Source: Maritimibacter alkaliphilus
GTDB taxonomy: Bacteria > Pseudomonadota > Alphaproteobacteria > Rhodobacterales > Rhodobacteraceae
Direction: 5' to 3'
Assembly: GCF_019801605.1 (NCBI RefSeq)
Contig: NZ_JAHVIT010000003.1
Span: 124,001-188,000, forward strand
Length of the DNA stretch: 64,000 nt
The translations under genes were made by a program, and so were the position numbers. Shown here piece after piece: positions 44,219 to 53,636 of this stretch; the first letter of the stretch is position 1; every line of letters begins with the position of its first letter. Under the pieces are notes generated by a model that saw nothing but the letters and a program-made list of their open reading frames with translations, made no database searches and was not told the origin of the DNA.

Positions 44219-44628
44219 GCCAGCCTCCGGTCGGGGGTGAAGACATAGGCCCGGTCGAGCCGGTATTTCACCACGTAGCCGATGGCGAGACCGAGGATCG
44301 CCCCCGCCTCCCGGGCTGTGTCGGTCGCGAAGAGGTACCAGAAGAGGCTTTCCAACCCCCAGAAGATCGCCGTCGTGGCGACGCCCATGAGGGTATAGAG
44401 CGAGAACCGTTTCGAATGCGCCGCCAGCCCCGTGGCGCGGTCGACGAAGATGTAGCGCTTGTCGAGGGCGTATTTCACCACCAGCCCGACGCCGGTGCCG
44501 GTGACCAGCGCCGCCCAGTAGCCCCAGGGCCCGGTCAGCCCCAGCACCACGCGCTGCGCGGCAAGGTTCGCCAGCGTCGCCAGCACCGCGAAGGCGGCAT
44601 AGACCGCGACCAGCCGCAGCCCGCTCAC
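44215..44628 (-). CDS. GtrA family membrane protein (polyprenyl-phosphate sugar flippase-type)
   Basis: The 137-residue protein has four hydrophobic helices with the GtrA pattern: AAFAVLATLANLAAQRV, then VTGTGVGLVVKYALDKRYIF, and ending GLAIGYVVKYRLDRAYVF. The two 'VKYxLDxxYxF' motifs mark the family. GtrA proteins move lipid-linked sugars across the inner membrane; the mycobacterial homologue Rv3789 lies beside dprE1. It overlaps both neighbours by 4 nt. Here it probably serves the lipid-linked pentose of the operon. Confidence 0.85.
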   Translation of the reverse strand: MSGLRLVAVYAAFAVLATLANLAAQRVVLGLTGPWGYWAALVTGTGVGLVVKYALDKRYIFVDRATGLAAHSKRFSLYTLMGVATTAIFWGLESLFWYLFATDTAREAGAILGLAIGYVVKYRLDRAYVFTPDRRLA

Positions 44629-46103
44629 AACTGTGCCCCGGCGATGAAGAAGGCGAGGCAGGCAAGGAAGGAGACCTGGCTCACCCGGTCGGTGGCGGCG
44701 AAGACGACCGGATCGTCATGCATCCGCCCCCGGTGCGTCAGCATCACCATGCGGCTGATCCAGTAGAGCAGCACCGCGCAGATGCCCCAGAGCGCCTGCG
44801 GCGCGGTGTAGAGCGCGGTGACATTGGGCGCGTTGACGTAGAGCGTCATCACCAGCACCGCCACGTAGCCCGAGGCGAGCGCCATCATGGTCACGATCTC
44901 GAGGTCGCCCACCTCGTATCCGCGGCCCGCCGCCTTCTCGCCGCCCGCCATCAGCGTGTCGCGCAACTCTGCCTGACGTTTCACCGCGGCGAGGGAGAAG
45001 AAGAAGAAGGTCGAGAAGGCCAGCAGCCAGACCGAGAGCGGAATGTCCGCCGCCGCCCCGCCCGCGACGATGCGCAGGGTATAGAGCCCGGCCAGCACGC
45101 AGATGTCGATCACCGCGCGCCGCTTGAGCCACATGGAATAGGCCATGGTGGTGACGAAATAGACCAGCATCACCGCGAGGAAGAGCGGGCCCAGCAGCAG
45201 CGCGATCAGAAGGGCCGCGCCGAAGAGCGCGGGCATCAGCGCCATGCCCCGGCGCAACGGCAGGTCGCCCGAGGCGAAGGGTCTGCGGCGCTTGCGCGGA
45301 TGCGCCCGGTCGGCGGAGAGGTCGAGCAGGTCGTTCAGCACGTAGACGCCCGAGGCGGTCAGGCTGAAGCAGGCGAAAGCCAGCAGCGTCTGCGTCAGCG
45401 TCGTGAGGGACAGCGCATGGGAGGCCAGCAGCGGCAGGAAGATCAGCACGTTCTTCAGCCACTGGTGCGGGCGCATCGCCTTCAGCGCCAGACGCGCGCC
45501 GGGCTGGGGCTGGTCGATGTGGCGCACGGGCCCGCCCTGCGTGACGACCCGCGCCCGCAGGCCCGGATCGGCGCCGACGGTCACCGCTTCGCGCGCACCC
45601 GCCCAGACCGGCAGGTCCGCCGGCGCATCGCCGATGTAATCATAGGCTCCTGCCCCGAAATGCTCCGCGAGGAAGGCCGCCTTGGCCGGGCCCTTGAGGT
45701 TGTTGGTGCCGTCCGAACCATGGACCTCGTCGAAGAGGCCGAGGTGATCGGCAATGGCCTGCGCCACCTGCGCATCCGCCGCCGTCACCAGCGCCGTGCG
45801 CCCGCCCGCCGCGCGATGCGCGCGCAGGCGTTCCAGCACCGGCTCCACGTAGGGCAAGGTGGCGGGGTCGATGTCGACGCGACCGGCGAGATAGGCCTTG
45901 AGCGCGGCGCGCCCCCGGGCCAGCGCCCCGATCGCCCCGAAGAAACTGCGCCAGTCGACCGAGAGCGCGGCCCAGAAGGTCTCGTCCAGCATGTCGGAGC
46001 GGATCAACGTGCCGTCCAGATCGCAGACCAGAACCACCGGCGGAATCCCTTCCGCCGCGCGGGTCTCCTCCACGGGAGACATCGCGGGTGTCGTCGCGCT
46101 CAT
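44625..46103 (-). CDS. HAD-phosphatase / UbiA prenyltransferase fusion (DPPR synthase-like)
   Basis: The 492-residue protein joins two enzymes. Residues 20-195 are a HAD phosphatase (VCDLDGTLIRSDML motif I at 28-32; VTAADAQVAQAI; YIGDAPADLPVW). Residues 205-490 are a UbiA-type membrane prenyltransferase with eight or nine helices and the polar motif NDLLDLSADRAHPRKRRRP at 257-275. The UbiA half resembles 5-phosphoribosyl-1-pyrophosphate decaprenyl-phosphate transferases. The HAD half would remove the 5-phosphate afterwards, a step done by a separate protein in mycobacteria. It is first in the operon; the next gene overlaps by 4 nt. Confidence 0.82.
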   Translation of the reverse strand: MSATTPAMSPVEETRAAEGIPPVVLVCDLDGTLIRSDMLDETFWAALSVDWRSFFGAIGALARGRAALKAYLAGRVDIDPATLPYVEPVLERLRAHRAAGGRTALVTAADAQVAQAIADHLGLFDEVHGSDGTNNLKGPAKAAFLAEHFGAGAYDYIGDAPADLPVWAGAREAVTVGADPGLRARVVTQGGPVRHIDQPQPGARLALKAMRPHQWLKNVLIFLPLLASHALSLTTLTQTLLAFACFSLTASGVYVLNDLLDLSADRAHPRKRRRPFASGDLPLRRGMALMPALFGAALLIALLLGPLFLAVMLVYFVTTMAYSMWLKRRAVIDICVLAGLYTLRIVAGGAAADIPLSVWLLAFSTFFFFSLAAVKRQAELRDTLMAGGEKAAGRGYEVGDLEIVTMMALASGYVAVLVMTLYVNAPNVTALYTAPQALWGICAVLLYWISRMVMLTHRGRMHDDPVVFAATDRVSQVSFLACLAFFIAGAQL

Positions 46104-46196
46104 GTCCGGCTCCTGCTCTCGCCATGCGGGCCCGGTCTATGTGCCGATTGTGGCCCTGCCTTGACAGGATAGACGAGCCCGCCGGGTCAAACAACG

Positions 46197-46222
46197 AAAA
46201 CGGGCCCCGAAAGGCCCGTTTT
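46197..46222 (-). terminator. cmk terminator
   Basis: AAAACGGGCC and GGCCCGTTTT form a perfect 10-bp stem (46197-46206 with 46213-46222, 6-nt loop) beyond the cmk stop. On the minus strand TTTTCGTT follows. It separates cmk from the arabinose-donor operon. Confidence 0.92.
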
Positions 46223-46251
46223 GCTTTCCTTTTTCAGCACTTTCGCCGGGA

Positions 46252-46872
46252 TCAGCCGCGGCGGGCGGCGATCAGGCGCAGGGCCTCGGCCACGGCGGCC
46301 TCGATCTCCATCTCGGAGGTGTCGAGCACGACGGCATCCTCGGCGGGCCGCAGCGGGGCCGTGTCGCGCGCGCTGTCACGGGCATCCCGCTCGCGCAGGT
46401 CGGCCAGCACCTCCTCCTCGGTCACCGCGTGGCCGCCCGCGATCAACTCGCGGTAGCGACGCCCGGCGCGGACCGCGTCGGAGGCGGTGACGAACAGCTT
46501 CACCTCGGCCTCGGGGCAGATCACCGTGCCGATGTCGCGCCCGTCCAGAACGGCCCCGCCCGCGCGGCGGGCAAAGGCGCGCTGGAAATCCACCAGCGCC
46601 GCGCGCACCTCGGGGATCGAGGCCACGCGCGAGGCGGCCTGTGCCACGGCGGGGGTCCGCAGGTCGGTCGCGGCGAGGTCCTCGGCGGTCAGCTTCTCGG
46701 CGGCCTCCAGCGGGGCCTCCCCCAGCGTGACGCGCTTGCCGGTGGCGCGGTAGAGCAGCCCGGTATCCAGATGCGCCACGCCGAGGCGCTCTGCCACGGC
46801 CTTGGAGATCGTGCCCTTGCCCGCGGCAGCAGGCCCGTCGATGGCGATGGTGAAAGGGGTCAGGTCGGTCAC
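46252..46872 (-). CDS. cmk: Cytidylate kinase
   Basis: The 206-residue enzyme phosphorylates CMP and dCMP. It has the P-loop [20 protein letters not shown] and the following LDTGLLYRA block, then [22 protein letters not shown] prefer a GTG start at 46872, which overlaps the upstream stop by 4 nt (GTGA) and has GGAGA about 7 nt upstream; an ATG at 46884 gives a 4-residue longer N-terminus and a 16-nt overlap. Downstream comes a strong terminator, not rpsA as is usual in related genomes. Confidence 0.93.
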   Translation of the reverse strand: MTDLTPFTIAIDGPAAAGKGTISKAVAERLGVAHLDTGLLYRATGKRVTLGEAPLEAAEKLTAEDLAATDLRTPAVAQAASRVASIPEVRAALVDFQRAFARRAGGAVLDGRDIGTVICPEAEVKLFVTASDAVRAGRRYRELIAGGHAVTEEEVLADLRERDARDSARDTAPLRPAEDAVVLDTSEMEIEAAVAEALRLIAARRG

Positions 46873-47408
46873 GATTGTCTCCACTTGTCGAAGGCCTCGC
46901 CCGCCGACATCAGCGCGCCGGGCAGGAGCGCCAGCGCCGTCAGCAGGTAGAGCACCAGCTTGATCCGCGTCAGCACCGAGGCCGGGCCCACGATGCCGGA
47001 GCTCAGCTCCGCCGGGCCCATCTCCAGCATATGCGCCAGCGCGGCATTCTCGAGGTAATCCGCCCCCACCGCCGCGATGGCAAGGCAGATCACCGCGCGG
47101 CGGACCGGGCGGGCATAGAAGGCCCGTGCCGCGAGCGCCGCCGCGGTAAAGATGGCCGCCGGCAGGAACAGGTCCAGCGTCAGCTGCACGTTGCGGTAGA
47201 AGGAAATGCCCTCGGGCCCGAGAGCCCGGAGGTAGATCCGGGCATCCACGGTGTCATAGCGCCCGAGGCGCATGTCGAAGGGGCGCAGCGTGACGCCCTC
47301 CACCACCGGCGAGAGATGCGGCACCGTCCAGAAGACATTGGCCGCCGCGAGCACCGCCAGCACCACCAGCGCCTCGCCGAGGAAGCGGATGCGGTTCCAG
47401 CGCAGCAA
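46869..47408 (-). CDS. Membrane protein, function unknown
   Basis: The 179-residue protein has an N-terminal hydrophobic segment ([19 protein letters not shown]) and at least three more helices ([58 protein letters not shown]). The intervening loop of about 50 residues after the first helix should be periplasmic. I do not recognise a family. It lies 3 nt downstream of aroA and overlaps the cmk start, so it is probably expressed with them. Confidence 0.75.
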   Translation of the reverse strand: MLRWNRIRFLGEALVVLAVLAAANVFWTVPHLSPVVEGVTLRPFDMRLGRYDTVDARIYLRALGPEGISFYRNVQLTLDLFLPAAIFTAAALAARAFYARPVRRAVICLAIAAVGADYLENAALAHMLEMGPAELSSGIVGPASVLTRIKLVLYLLTALALLPGALMSAGEAFDKWRQS

Positions 47409-47411
47409 GTC

Positions 47412-48761
47412 TCAGCCCGCGGTGTCGATCTTGGCGCCCAGCTGGGTCATCAGCGGACCGAAGATCGGGAAGGAGGTGGCGATCGCCGTGCCGTCATCCA
47501 CCGTGACCGGGGCCTTGGAGGCCATCCCGAGGCAGAGGAATGACATGGCGATGCGGTGGTCGAGGAAGGTCTCGCAGGTGGCACCGCCGGGGACGTTGCC
47601 CGCGCCCATGCCCTCGACGCTCCACCAGTCGGGGCCCTCCTTGACCTGCACACCGCAGGCGCGCAGGCCGCGGGCCATGGCGTCGATCCGGTCGCTTTCC
47701 TTGACCCGCAGCTCCTTGACGCCGGTCATCTCGGTCACGCCGGTGGCGCAGGCGGCCACGACGGAGAGGACGGGGTATTCGTCGATCATCGAGGCGGCGC
47801 GTTCGGGGGGCACCGAGATGCCCGTCATGTTCGGTGAGTAACGTGCGCGCAGGTCGGCGACGGGCTCGCCGCCCTCTTCGCGCGGGTTCTCGTAGGTCAG
47901 GTCCGCGCCCATGTCGCGCAGCGTCTCGAAGAGGCCGGCGCGGGTGGGGTTCAGCCCGATGTTGGGCACCAGCACGTCCGAGCCGGGCACGATCAGCGCG
48001 GCACAGACCGGGAAGGCGGCCGAGGAGGGATCGCGCGGCACGACGATGGTCTGACCGGTGAGTTCCGGCTGGCCGGTGAGGGTGATGACGCGGCCTTCCT
48101 CGGTCACCTCGGTGGTGATCTCGGCGCCGAAGCCCGCCAGCATCCGCTCGGTATGGTCGCGGGTGGCCTCCTTCTCGATCACCACGGTCTGGCCGGGGGC
48201 GTTCAGCGCCGCCAGCAGCACCGCGGATTTCACCTGCGCCGAGGGCACCGGCACCACGTAGCGCACGGGCATCGGATCGGCCGCGCCCTGGATCGTCATC
48301 GGCAGCCGCCCGCCCGAGCGGCCCATGGCCTGCGCCCCGAAGAGCGCCAGCGGATCGGTCACCCGCGCCATGGGGCGCTTGTTGAGGCTGGCGTCCCCGG
48401 TGAAGGTGGCCGTCACCGGCGAGGTCGCCATGGCGCCCATGATCAGCCGCACCCCGGTGCCGGAATTGCCGCAGTCGATCACATGGTCGGGCTCGGCAAA
48501 GCCACCGACGCCCACGCCCTGGATGATCCATTCGCCTGCCTCGGTGCGCTCGACCTGCGCGCCGAAGGCCTGCATCGCCTTGGCGGTGTCCAGAACGTCC
48601 TGCCCTTCCAGCAGGCCGGTCACCCGGGTCTCGCCCACCGAGAGCGCGCCGAGGATCAGCGAGCGGTGGCTGATGGACTTGTCGCCCGGCACATGGGCCT
48701 CGCCCGAAAGCGGGCCGGAGGCGTGCGAGGTCATCGGGATCTTGGGACCGTGGCCGGACAT
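47412..48761 (-). CDS. aroA: 3-phosphoshikimate 1-carboxyvinyltransferase (EPSP synthase)
   Basis: The 449-residue enzyme joins shikimate 3-phosphate and phosphoenolpyruvate in the aromatic amino acid pathway. [15 protein letters not shown] at about 28-42 and [15 protein letters not shown] are the family signatures, and [20 protein letters not shown] is the third. The N-terminus [14 protein letters not shown] is short and slightly variable in this family. It starts the aroA-membrane protein-cmk run. Confidence 0.96.
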   Translation of the reverse strand: MSGHGPKIPMTSHASGPLSGEAHVPGDKSISHRSLILGALSVGETRVTGLLEGQDVLDTAKAMQAFGAQVERTEAGEWIIQGVGVGGFAEPDHVIDCGNSGTGVRLIMGAMATSPVTATFTGDASLNKRPMARVTDPLALFGAQAMGRSGGRLPMTIQGAADPMPVRYVVPVPSAQVKSAVLLAALNAPGQTVVIEKEATRDHTERMLAGFGAEITTEVTEEGRVITLTGQPELTGQTIVVPRDPSSAAFPVCAALIVPGSDVLVPNIGLNPTRAGLFETLRDMGADLTYENPREEGGEPVADLRARYSPNMTGISVPPERAASMIDEYPVLSVVAACATGVTEMTGVKELRVKESDRIDAMARGLRACGVQVKEGPDWWSVEGMGAGNVPGGATCETFLDHRIAMSFLCLGMASKAPVTVDDGTAIATSFPIFGPLMTQLGAKIDTAG

Positions 48762-48854
48762 GGAAGGCGCCTTTCTGTCGTTCCGGGTGGTGATAGCGCA
48801 GCCTCGCCGGGCCGTCTACGCCGCTGTGGAGCGCCCGCCCCTGCCGGTCGCGCG
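48762..48854. other. Upstream region of aroA
   Basis: The 93-nt stretch before the palindrome mosaic should hold the aroA promoter. No gene or clear promoter box is visible. Confidence 0.3.
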
Positions 48855-48985
48855 GAAAAGTCTTCGCAAGACTTTTCACAAGAATTTTTCTTAAAATTCT
48901 TGGGCGCGGGCGGAGGGCGGATGACCGGGTGGAGGGGCTGTCCGTTTTCTTCGAAGAAAACGGGGCGGAATTTTCGAAAATTCCG
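48855..48985. repeat. Mosaic of four AT-rich palindromes (order B-A-D-C)
   Basis: B, GAAAAGTCTT/AAGACTTTTC, is at 48855-48877. A, CAAGAATTTT/AAAATTCTTG with a TCTT loop, is at 48879-48902. D, a perfect 22-bp palindrome of CCGTTTTCTTC and its complement, is at 48942-48963. C, built on GGAATTTTCGAAAATTCC, is at 48966-48985. The order is the reverse of the copy at 24.5 kb, so the cassette is inverted as a unit. Confidence 0.8.
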
Positions 48986-49039
48986 GGTCGGGGGGATCGG
49001 TTGTGACAGATCTCGGAGGGCGGTGCGGAGGAAAGGCGG

Positions 49040-49098
49040 CAGGGGGCTGTCTGCCCCCGGGCGCTGCGCGCCCTCCCCCGAGGATACTTCGGAACAGT
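49040..49098 (-). repeat. Post-stop repeat element beyond parC
   Basis: Read outward from parC: CATCCACTGTTCCGAAGTAT, CCTCGGGGGAGGGCGCGC, AGCGCCCGGGGGCAGACAGC, then CCCC. The core CCGAAGTATCCTCGGGGG is shared with the orphan copy at 3.4 kb, and so is the GGGGGCAGACAGCCCCC hairpin. Confidence 0.7.
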
Positions 49099-49120
49099 GG
49101 ATGGGCTGTGCCGGACAGCA

Positions 49121-49144
49121 GAAGGGGCCCCGTGGGGCCCCTTC
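49121..49144 (-). terminator. Hairpin after parC
   Basis: GAAGGGGCCCC (49121-49131) and GGGGCCCCTTC (49134-49144) form an 11-bp perfect inverted repeat 16 nt past the parC stop. On the minus strand it is followed by TGCTGTCC, so it lacks a good T-run. Confidence 0.6.
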
Positions 49145-49160
49145 CGGATCATCTGACCAT

Positions 49161-51482
49161 TCAGTTGAACTTGTTGTCGCGCGGGAAGCCGCGGGGGGCC
49201 ATGCGGCCCGAGGAGGCACGCTTGCCGGCCCATTCCGCAAGGTCGGTTTCCGTGCGGGTGCGGCCCGCGGGATCGTGCCAGCTGAGGCCGTCGGCCAGCG
49301 TGAAGGTCGTGGCGTCAGAGAGGCCGCCGTCACGGTAGGCCTGCAGGCGCACGCCCTTGCCTCGACCCATCTCGGGCAGTTCGGCGACGGGGAAGACCAG
49401 TACCTTGCGGTTCTCGCCGACACAGGCGACCGTGTCGCCCGAGACCGGCTTGCAGAGCAGCGCGCGGACCTTGTCCTTCACGTTCAGCACCTGCTTGCCG
49501 GACCGGGTCTGGGCGATCACGTCCTCTTCCGGCACCACGAAGCCGTCCCCGGCGGTGGAGGCCACCAGCAGGCGGCGTCCCGGGACATGGGCGAACATGT
49601 CCACGATCTCGGCCTCGTTGGGCAGGTCGACCATCAGGCGCAGGGGCTCACCCATGCCGCGGCCGCCGGGCAGGTTCGCCGCGGAGACCGTGTAGAAGCG
49701 CCCGTTGGAGCCGAAGACCAGCAGCCTGTCGGTCGTTTCGGCGTGGAAGGCGAAGCGCGGGCCGTCGCCGTCCTTGAACTTCATCTCCTGGTCGAGGGCG
49801 ATATGGCCCTTCATGGCGCGGATCCAGCCCATCTGCGAGCAGACCACGGTGATCGGCTCGCGGTCGATCATCGCCTCCAGAGGGACCTCCTCGACCTCCA
49901 CCGCCTCGGAGAGGACGGTGCGGCGCGCGCCGAGCGGCGTGTTGCGGCCGAAGGTCTTCTTCACCTCGCGCATCTGGTCCGAGATCCGGGCCCATTGCAC
50001 GTCCTCGTTTTCCAGCAGATCCTCGAGGGTGGCGCGTTCGGCCATGAGCGCGTCGCGCTCGCGGATCAGCTCCATCTCCTCGAGACGGCGCAGCGACCGC
50101 AGGCGCATGTTGAGGATCGCCTCGGCCTGCACTTCGGTGAGGCCGTAGTCCTCCTCCGGCACCGGGCCGCCGGCGAGGGGCGAGACGTAATCCGCCTCGG
50201 AGGTGGCGCGGGCCACCTTGCGGTCCCAGTCCTCGGCCATCAGGGCGCGCTTGGGGTCCTCGTCGTAGCGGATGATGTCGATCACCCGGTCGAGATTCAG
50301 GAAGGCGATGATGAAGCCTTCCAGCACTTCGAGCCGGTGGTCGATCTTCTCCAGCCGGTGCTGCGAGCGGCGCAGCAGCACGTCGCGGCGATGATCGAGG
50401 AAGGCGCGCAGCACCTCCTTGAGCGAGCAGACCTTGGGCGTCAGCCCGTCGATCAGCACGTTCATGTTGAGCGAGAACTTCACCTCGAGGTCGGAGTTCC
50501 GGAACAGCATGGACATCAGGACCTCGGGGTCCACGGTCCGCGTGCGCGGCTCCAGCACCATGCGGATGTCGTCGGCGCTCTCGTCCCGGATGTCGGCGAG
50601 GATCGGGATCTTCTTGGTCTGGATCAGCTCGGCGATCTTCTCGATCAGCTTCGACTTCTGGACCTGGTAGGGGATCTCGGTGACGACAATCTGCCACTGG
50701 CCGCGGCCGAGGTCCTCGACCTCCCACTTGGAGCGCAGCCGGAACGAGCCGCGCCCGGTGCGGTAGGCCTGTGCGATCGACTCGGGCGGCTCCACCAGCG
50801 TGCCGCCGGTGGGGAAGTCGGGCCCCGGAATGAAGTTCAGCAGCGTGTCGTCGCGCGCATCCGGCGTCTTGATCAGATGCAGGCAGGCGTCGCAGAGCTC
50901 GGCGATGTTGTGCGGCGGGATGTTCGTGGCCATCCCCACGGCGATCCCGGAGGAGCCGTTGGCCAGCAGGTTCGGGAAGGCGGCGGGCAGCACCACCGGC
51001 TCTTCCAGCGTGCCGTCGTAGTTGCCGCGGAAGTCGACCGCGTTCTCGGTCAGGCCTTCCATCATCATCTCGGCCACGGCGGTCAGGCGGGCCTCGGTGT
51101 ACCGGCTGGCCGCCGGGTTGTCGCCGTCGATGTTGCCGAAGTTGCCCTGGCCGTCCACCAGCGGATAGCGGACGTTGAAGTCCTGCGCGAGGCGCGCCAT
51201 GGCGTCGTAGATCGCCGCGTCGCCGTGCGGGTGATAGTTGCCCATCACGTCGCCGGAGATCTTGGAGGACTTCCGGAAGCGGCTCGTCGGACTGAGCCGA
51301 AGTTCGCGCATCGCGTAGAGAATCCGCCGATGCACCGGCTTGAGCCCGTCACGCGCGTCAGGCAGCGCCCTGTTCATGATCGTGGACAGGGCATAGGTCA
51401 GGTAGCGTTCCCCGATGGCCCGGCGCAGCGGCTCGGCCAAATCTCGGGGGCTCATGTTGGGGTCATCGACGGTATCGCTCAT
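49161..51482 (-). CDS. parC: DNA topoisomerase IV subunit A
   Basis: The 773-residue type II topoisomerase subunit decatenates daughter chromosomes with Par[24 protein letters not shown] is the family start block. [14 protein letters not shown] is the quinolone-pocket region, and SRYTEARL contains the DNA-cleaving Tyr128. The C-terminal half has the beta-propeller-type repeats of ParC. The position equivalent to Ser80 of Escherichia coli ParC is Ala89. The gene is divergent from an SH3-domain gene. Confidence 0.96.
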   Translation of the reverse strand: MSDTVDDPNMSPRDLAEPLRRAIGERYLTYALSTIMNRALPDARDGLKPVHRRILYAMRELRLSPTSRFRKSSKISGDVMGNYHPHGDAAIYDAMARLAQDFNVRYPLVDGQGNFGNIDGDNPAASRYTEARLTAVAEMMMEGLTENAVDFRGNYDGTLEEPVVLPAAFPNLLANGSSGIAVGMATNIPPHNIAELCDACLHLIKTPDARDDTLLNFIPGPDFPTGGTLVEPPESIAQAYRTGRGSFRLRSKWEVEDLGRGQWQIVVTEIPYQVQKSKLIEKIAELIQTKKIPILADIRDESADDIRMVLEPRTRTVDPEVLMSMLFRNSDLEVKFSLNMNVLIDGLTPKVCSLKEVLRAFLDHRRDVLLRRSQHRLEKIDHRLEVLEGFIIAFLNLDRVIDIIRYDEDPKRALMAEDWDRKVARATSEADYVSPLAGGPVPEEDYGLTEVQAEAILNMRLRSLRRLEEMELIRERDALMAERATLEDLLENEDVQWARISDQMREVKKTFGRNTPLGARRTVLSEAVEVEEVPLEAMIDREPITVVCSQMGWIRAMKGHIALDQEMKFKDGDGPRFAFHAETTDRLLVFGSNGRFYTVSAANLPGGRGMGEPLRLMVDLPNEAEIVDMFAHVPGRRLLVASTAGDGFVVPEEDVIAQTRSGKQVLNVKDKVRALLCKPVSGDTVACVGENRKVLVFPVAELPEMGRGKGVRLQAYRDGGLSDATTFTLADGLSWHDPAGRTRTETDLAEWAGKRASSGRMAPRGFPRDNKFN

Positions 51483-51645
51483 AGATAATGTGATACCTGT
51501 GCCTGTGAGAGTCGTAAAGCCGACAGATCACGCGCAAGTCACATGGGCAGTATTGCCGACTGCCCCCGCGGACAGAATCGCGGTAGGATGGAACCTATTC
51601 AATTTCAAGTCGTTCTCCCCACAGCTGCCGCCACGGAGACACGTT

Positions 51646-52305
51646 ATGTACAAATTCATTCTTGCCACGCTCTTCTTCCTGTCCTGGGCATTCTATGAGC
51701 TGAGCGGGGGCGAAGACTTCGTTCCCGGCGCCCAGCTGGCCGGCTCCGAGGTCTCCACCACGGCCCTTCCGCAGGCTGAGCCCCAGCCGTCTGGCGGCCT
51801 GATCGCCGCCGCGCAGGCCGCTGATTCCTCCGCCCAGGTGATGCCGGCCGTCGCCTCCGCGAACGAGGCGATGCTGGCCCCTGCCCCGGCCGTGATCAAC
51901 CGCAGCGACGCCGCCAAGGCACCGACCAAGGTGCTGGCCGAGGTGATCGAGGCCCCCAAGCGCGACATTCTCACCAAGCTCGACCCCTCGGTCGCGGACC
52001 TGCCGCGGGCCACGGTGTCGGAGGTGGTCTTCAACGACATGGGCATCGGGTCTGCCCTGCGCCCCGAGGGCGAGGACGCCGCCGCGCAGCCTGCCGCCGC
52101 CGCCCGCGACATCCGCACCGTCAGCGGCAACCGCGTGAACCTGCGCATGGGCCCGGGCACCAACTACAATGTCCTGACCTCGCTGACCCGCGGCGACGAG
52201 GTCGAGGTGCTGCAACAGCCCGGCAACGGCTGGGTCAAGCTGAAGTCCGTGAAGGGCAACAGCATCGGCTGGATGGCCGAGTACCTCGTCAGCGCCGCGG
52301 ACTGA
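51646..52305 (+). CDS. SH3-domain protein with N-terminal membrane anchor
   Basis: The 219-residue protein starts with a short hydrophobic segment (FILATLFFLSWAFYELS) that looks like a signal anchor. A 120-residue Ala/Pro-rich low-complexity linker follows, then a bacterial SH3 domain at the C-terminus: VNLRMGPGTNYNVLTSLTRG, then EVEVLQQPGNGWVKLKS and IGWMAEYLV. SH3b domains of this type bind cell-wall peptides. The ATG at 51646 has GGAGA about 8 nt upstream. It has its own terminator and no clear partners. Confidence 0.8.
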   Translation: MYKFILATLFFLSWAFYELSGGEDFVPGAQLAGSEVSTTALPQAEPQPSGGLIAAAQAADSSAQVMPAVASANEAMLAPAPAVINRSDAAKAPTKVLAEVIEAPKRDILTKLDPSVADLPRATVSEVVFNDMGIGSALRPEGEDAAAQPAAAARDIRTVSGNRVNLRMGPGTNYNVLTSLTRGDEVEVLQQPGNGWVKLKSVKGNSIGWMAEYLVSAAD

Positions 52306-52346
52306 CACCCGCACAGAGCATGTTCCGGTAGCGTCTTCCGGTTCAG

Positions 52347-52374
52347 GGCCCTGCCGAAAGGCGGGGCCTTTTTT
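52347..52374 (+). terminator. Terminator after the SH3 protein gene
   Basis: GGCCCTGCC/GGCGGGGCC (one G-T pair) with a GAAA loop at 52347-52368 is followed by TTTTTT. Confidence 0.92.
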
Positions 52375-52510
52375 CGATCCCTGCCCTGCCTGATCCGCTG
52401 CCGGCTCCCCTGCCCGATCCGCTGGCTGGACGCGGTTTCGCGCCACGCTTTGCGCCCCTTCAAAGGCCCGCCCCATTGCCCCTGCGCCGCGCAGCGGGCA
52501 TCACGGCGGC

Positions 52511-53338
52511 ATGACACGTTCGATCCTGATCACCGGATGCTCCTCGGGCATCGGATATGATGCCGCCCATGGGCTCAAGGCCCGGGGCTGGCGCGTCTTC
52601 GCCTCCTGCCGCCGGGAGGAGGACTGCGCCCGCCTGCGCGCCGAGGGGCTGGAAAGCCCGCGGCTCGACTACGCCGACAGCGCCTCAATCGCCGCAGCGC
52701 TCGACACGGTGCTGGAGGCCACCGGCGGCACGCTGGATGCGCTCTACAACAACGGGGCCTTCGCCCTGCCGGGCGCCAACGAGGACCTGCCCCGCGAGGG
52801 GCTGCGCAGCGTCTTCGAGGCCAACCTCTTCGGCCCGCACGAATTGACGACACGGGTGATCCCGGTGATGCGGCGGCAGGGCCATGGGCGGATCGTGAAC
52901 TGCTCCTCCGTGCTGGGTCTGGTGACGGCGCCGTGGCGCTCGGCCTATGTCTCGTCGAAATTCGCGATGGAGGGGCTGACCGATACCCTGCGGGTCGAGA
53001 TGCGCGACACGCCGATCGAGGTCATCCTGCTGGAGCCGGGGCCGATCACCTCGCGCATCCGGGCCAACTCGATCCCGCACTTCGAGAAGTGGATCGACTG
53101 GGAGGCCTCCCCCCGGGCCGAGCAATACCGCGCCAAGCTGCTGAAACGGCTCTATGAAGAGCGCGGGCCCGACCGGTTCGAACTGCCGGCCTCTGCCGTG
53201 ACCGAAGTGCTGGCCCGTGCGCTGGAGGCGCCGCGCCCGAAGGCGCGGTACTACGTCACCTTCCCGACCCACGCGATGGGAACGCTGCGCCGGCTGCTGC
53301 CGACGCGGGCGTTGGACTGGCTGCTCGCAAAGGGCTAG
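52511..53338 (+). CDS. SDR-family oxidoreductase
   Basis: The 275-residue classical short-chain dehydrogenase begins RSILITGCSSGIGYDAAHGL (TGxxxGxG cofactor motif) and has the NNGAFALPG and the active-site NCSSVLG followed by SAYVSSKFAMEGL (Ser, Tyr and Lys). The YxxxK and the GSA-type linker suggest an NADP enzyme of the estradiol 17-beta-dehydrogenase/retinol-type group. The substrate is unknown. It stands alone on the plus strand and ends 94 nt before the small HIG1 gene. Confidence 0.9.
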   Translation: MTRSILITGCSSGIGYDAAHGLKARGWRVFASCRREEDCARLRAEGLESPRLDYADSASIAAALDTVLEATGGTLDALYNNGAFALPGANEDLPREGLRSVFEANLFGPHELTTRVIPVMRRQGHGRIVNCSSVLGLVTAPWRSAYVSSKFAMEGLTDTLRVEMRDTPIEVILLEPGPITSRIRANSIPHFEKWIDWEASPRAEQYRAKLLKRLYEERGPDRFELPASAVTEVLARALEAPRPKARYYVTFPTHAMGTLRRLLPTRALDWLLAKG

Positions 53339-53431
53339 GGTGCGCCCATGGGAGGGCCTGCGCCGATCTGGCGGCTGTGCCTCCGCGCGTCTTCATGCGA
53401 AGGGGCGCAGACGTTCAACAGGGAGAGGCGC

Positions 53432-53632
53432 ATGGCCCGGGACCCGCTTTTCATCCTTATCGTCATCGCGATCGCGGTGGTGGTGGGCATTCTCTTCACC
53501 GGCATCGGCGGATTCGTCACCGGCAAGAATGACGGGAAGAAATCCAACAAACTGATGCAGGCGCGGGTGATCGCGCAATTCGTGGCCGTGGCGGTGATCG
53601 TTCTCATCGTCTGGCTGCGCAGCAAGGGATAA
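53432..53632 (+). CDS. HIG1-domain (twin transmembrane) protein
   Basis: The 66-residue protein has two helices joined by a short loop: ILIVIAIAVVVGILFTGIGG, then KSNKLMQARVIAQFVAVAVIVLIV. The loop with NKLMQARV is the HIG_1_N pattern, found in proteins that associate with respiratory complexes. The start with GGGAGAGG upstream is at 53432. The cobalamin adenosyltransferase follows with 4 nt between stop and start. Confidence 0.82.
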   Translation: MARDPLFILIVIAIAVVVGILFTGIGGFVTGKNDGKKSNKLMQARVIAQFVAVAVIVLIVWLRSKG

Positions 53633-53636
53633 CGTT

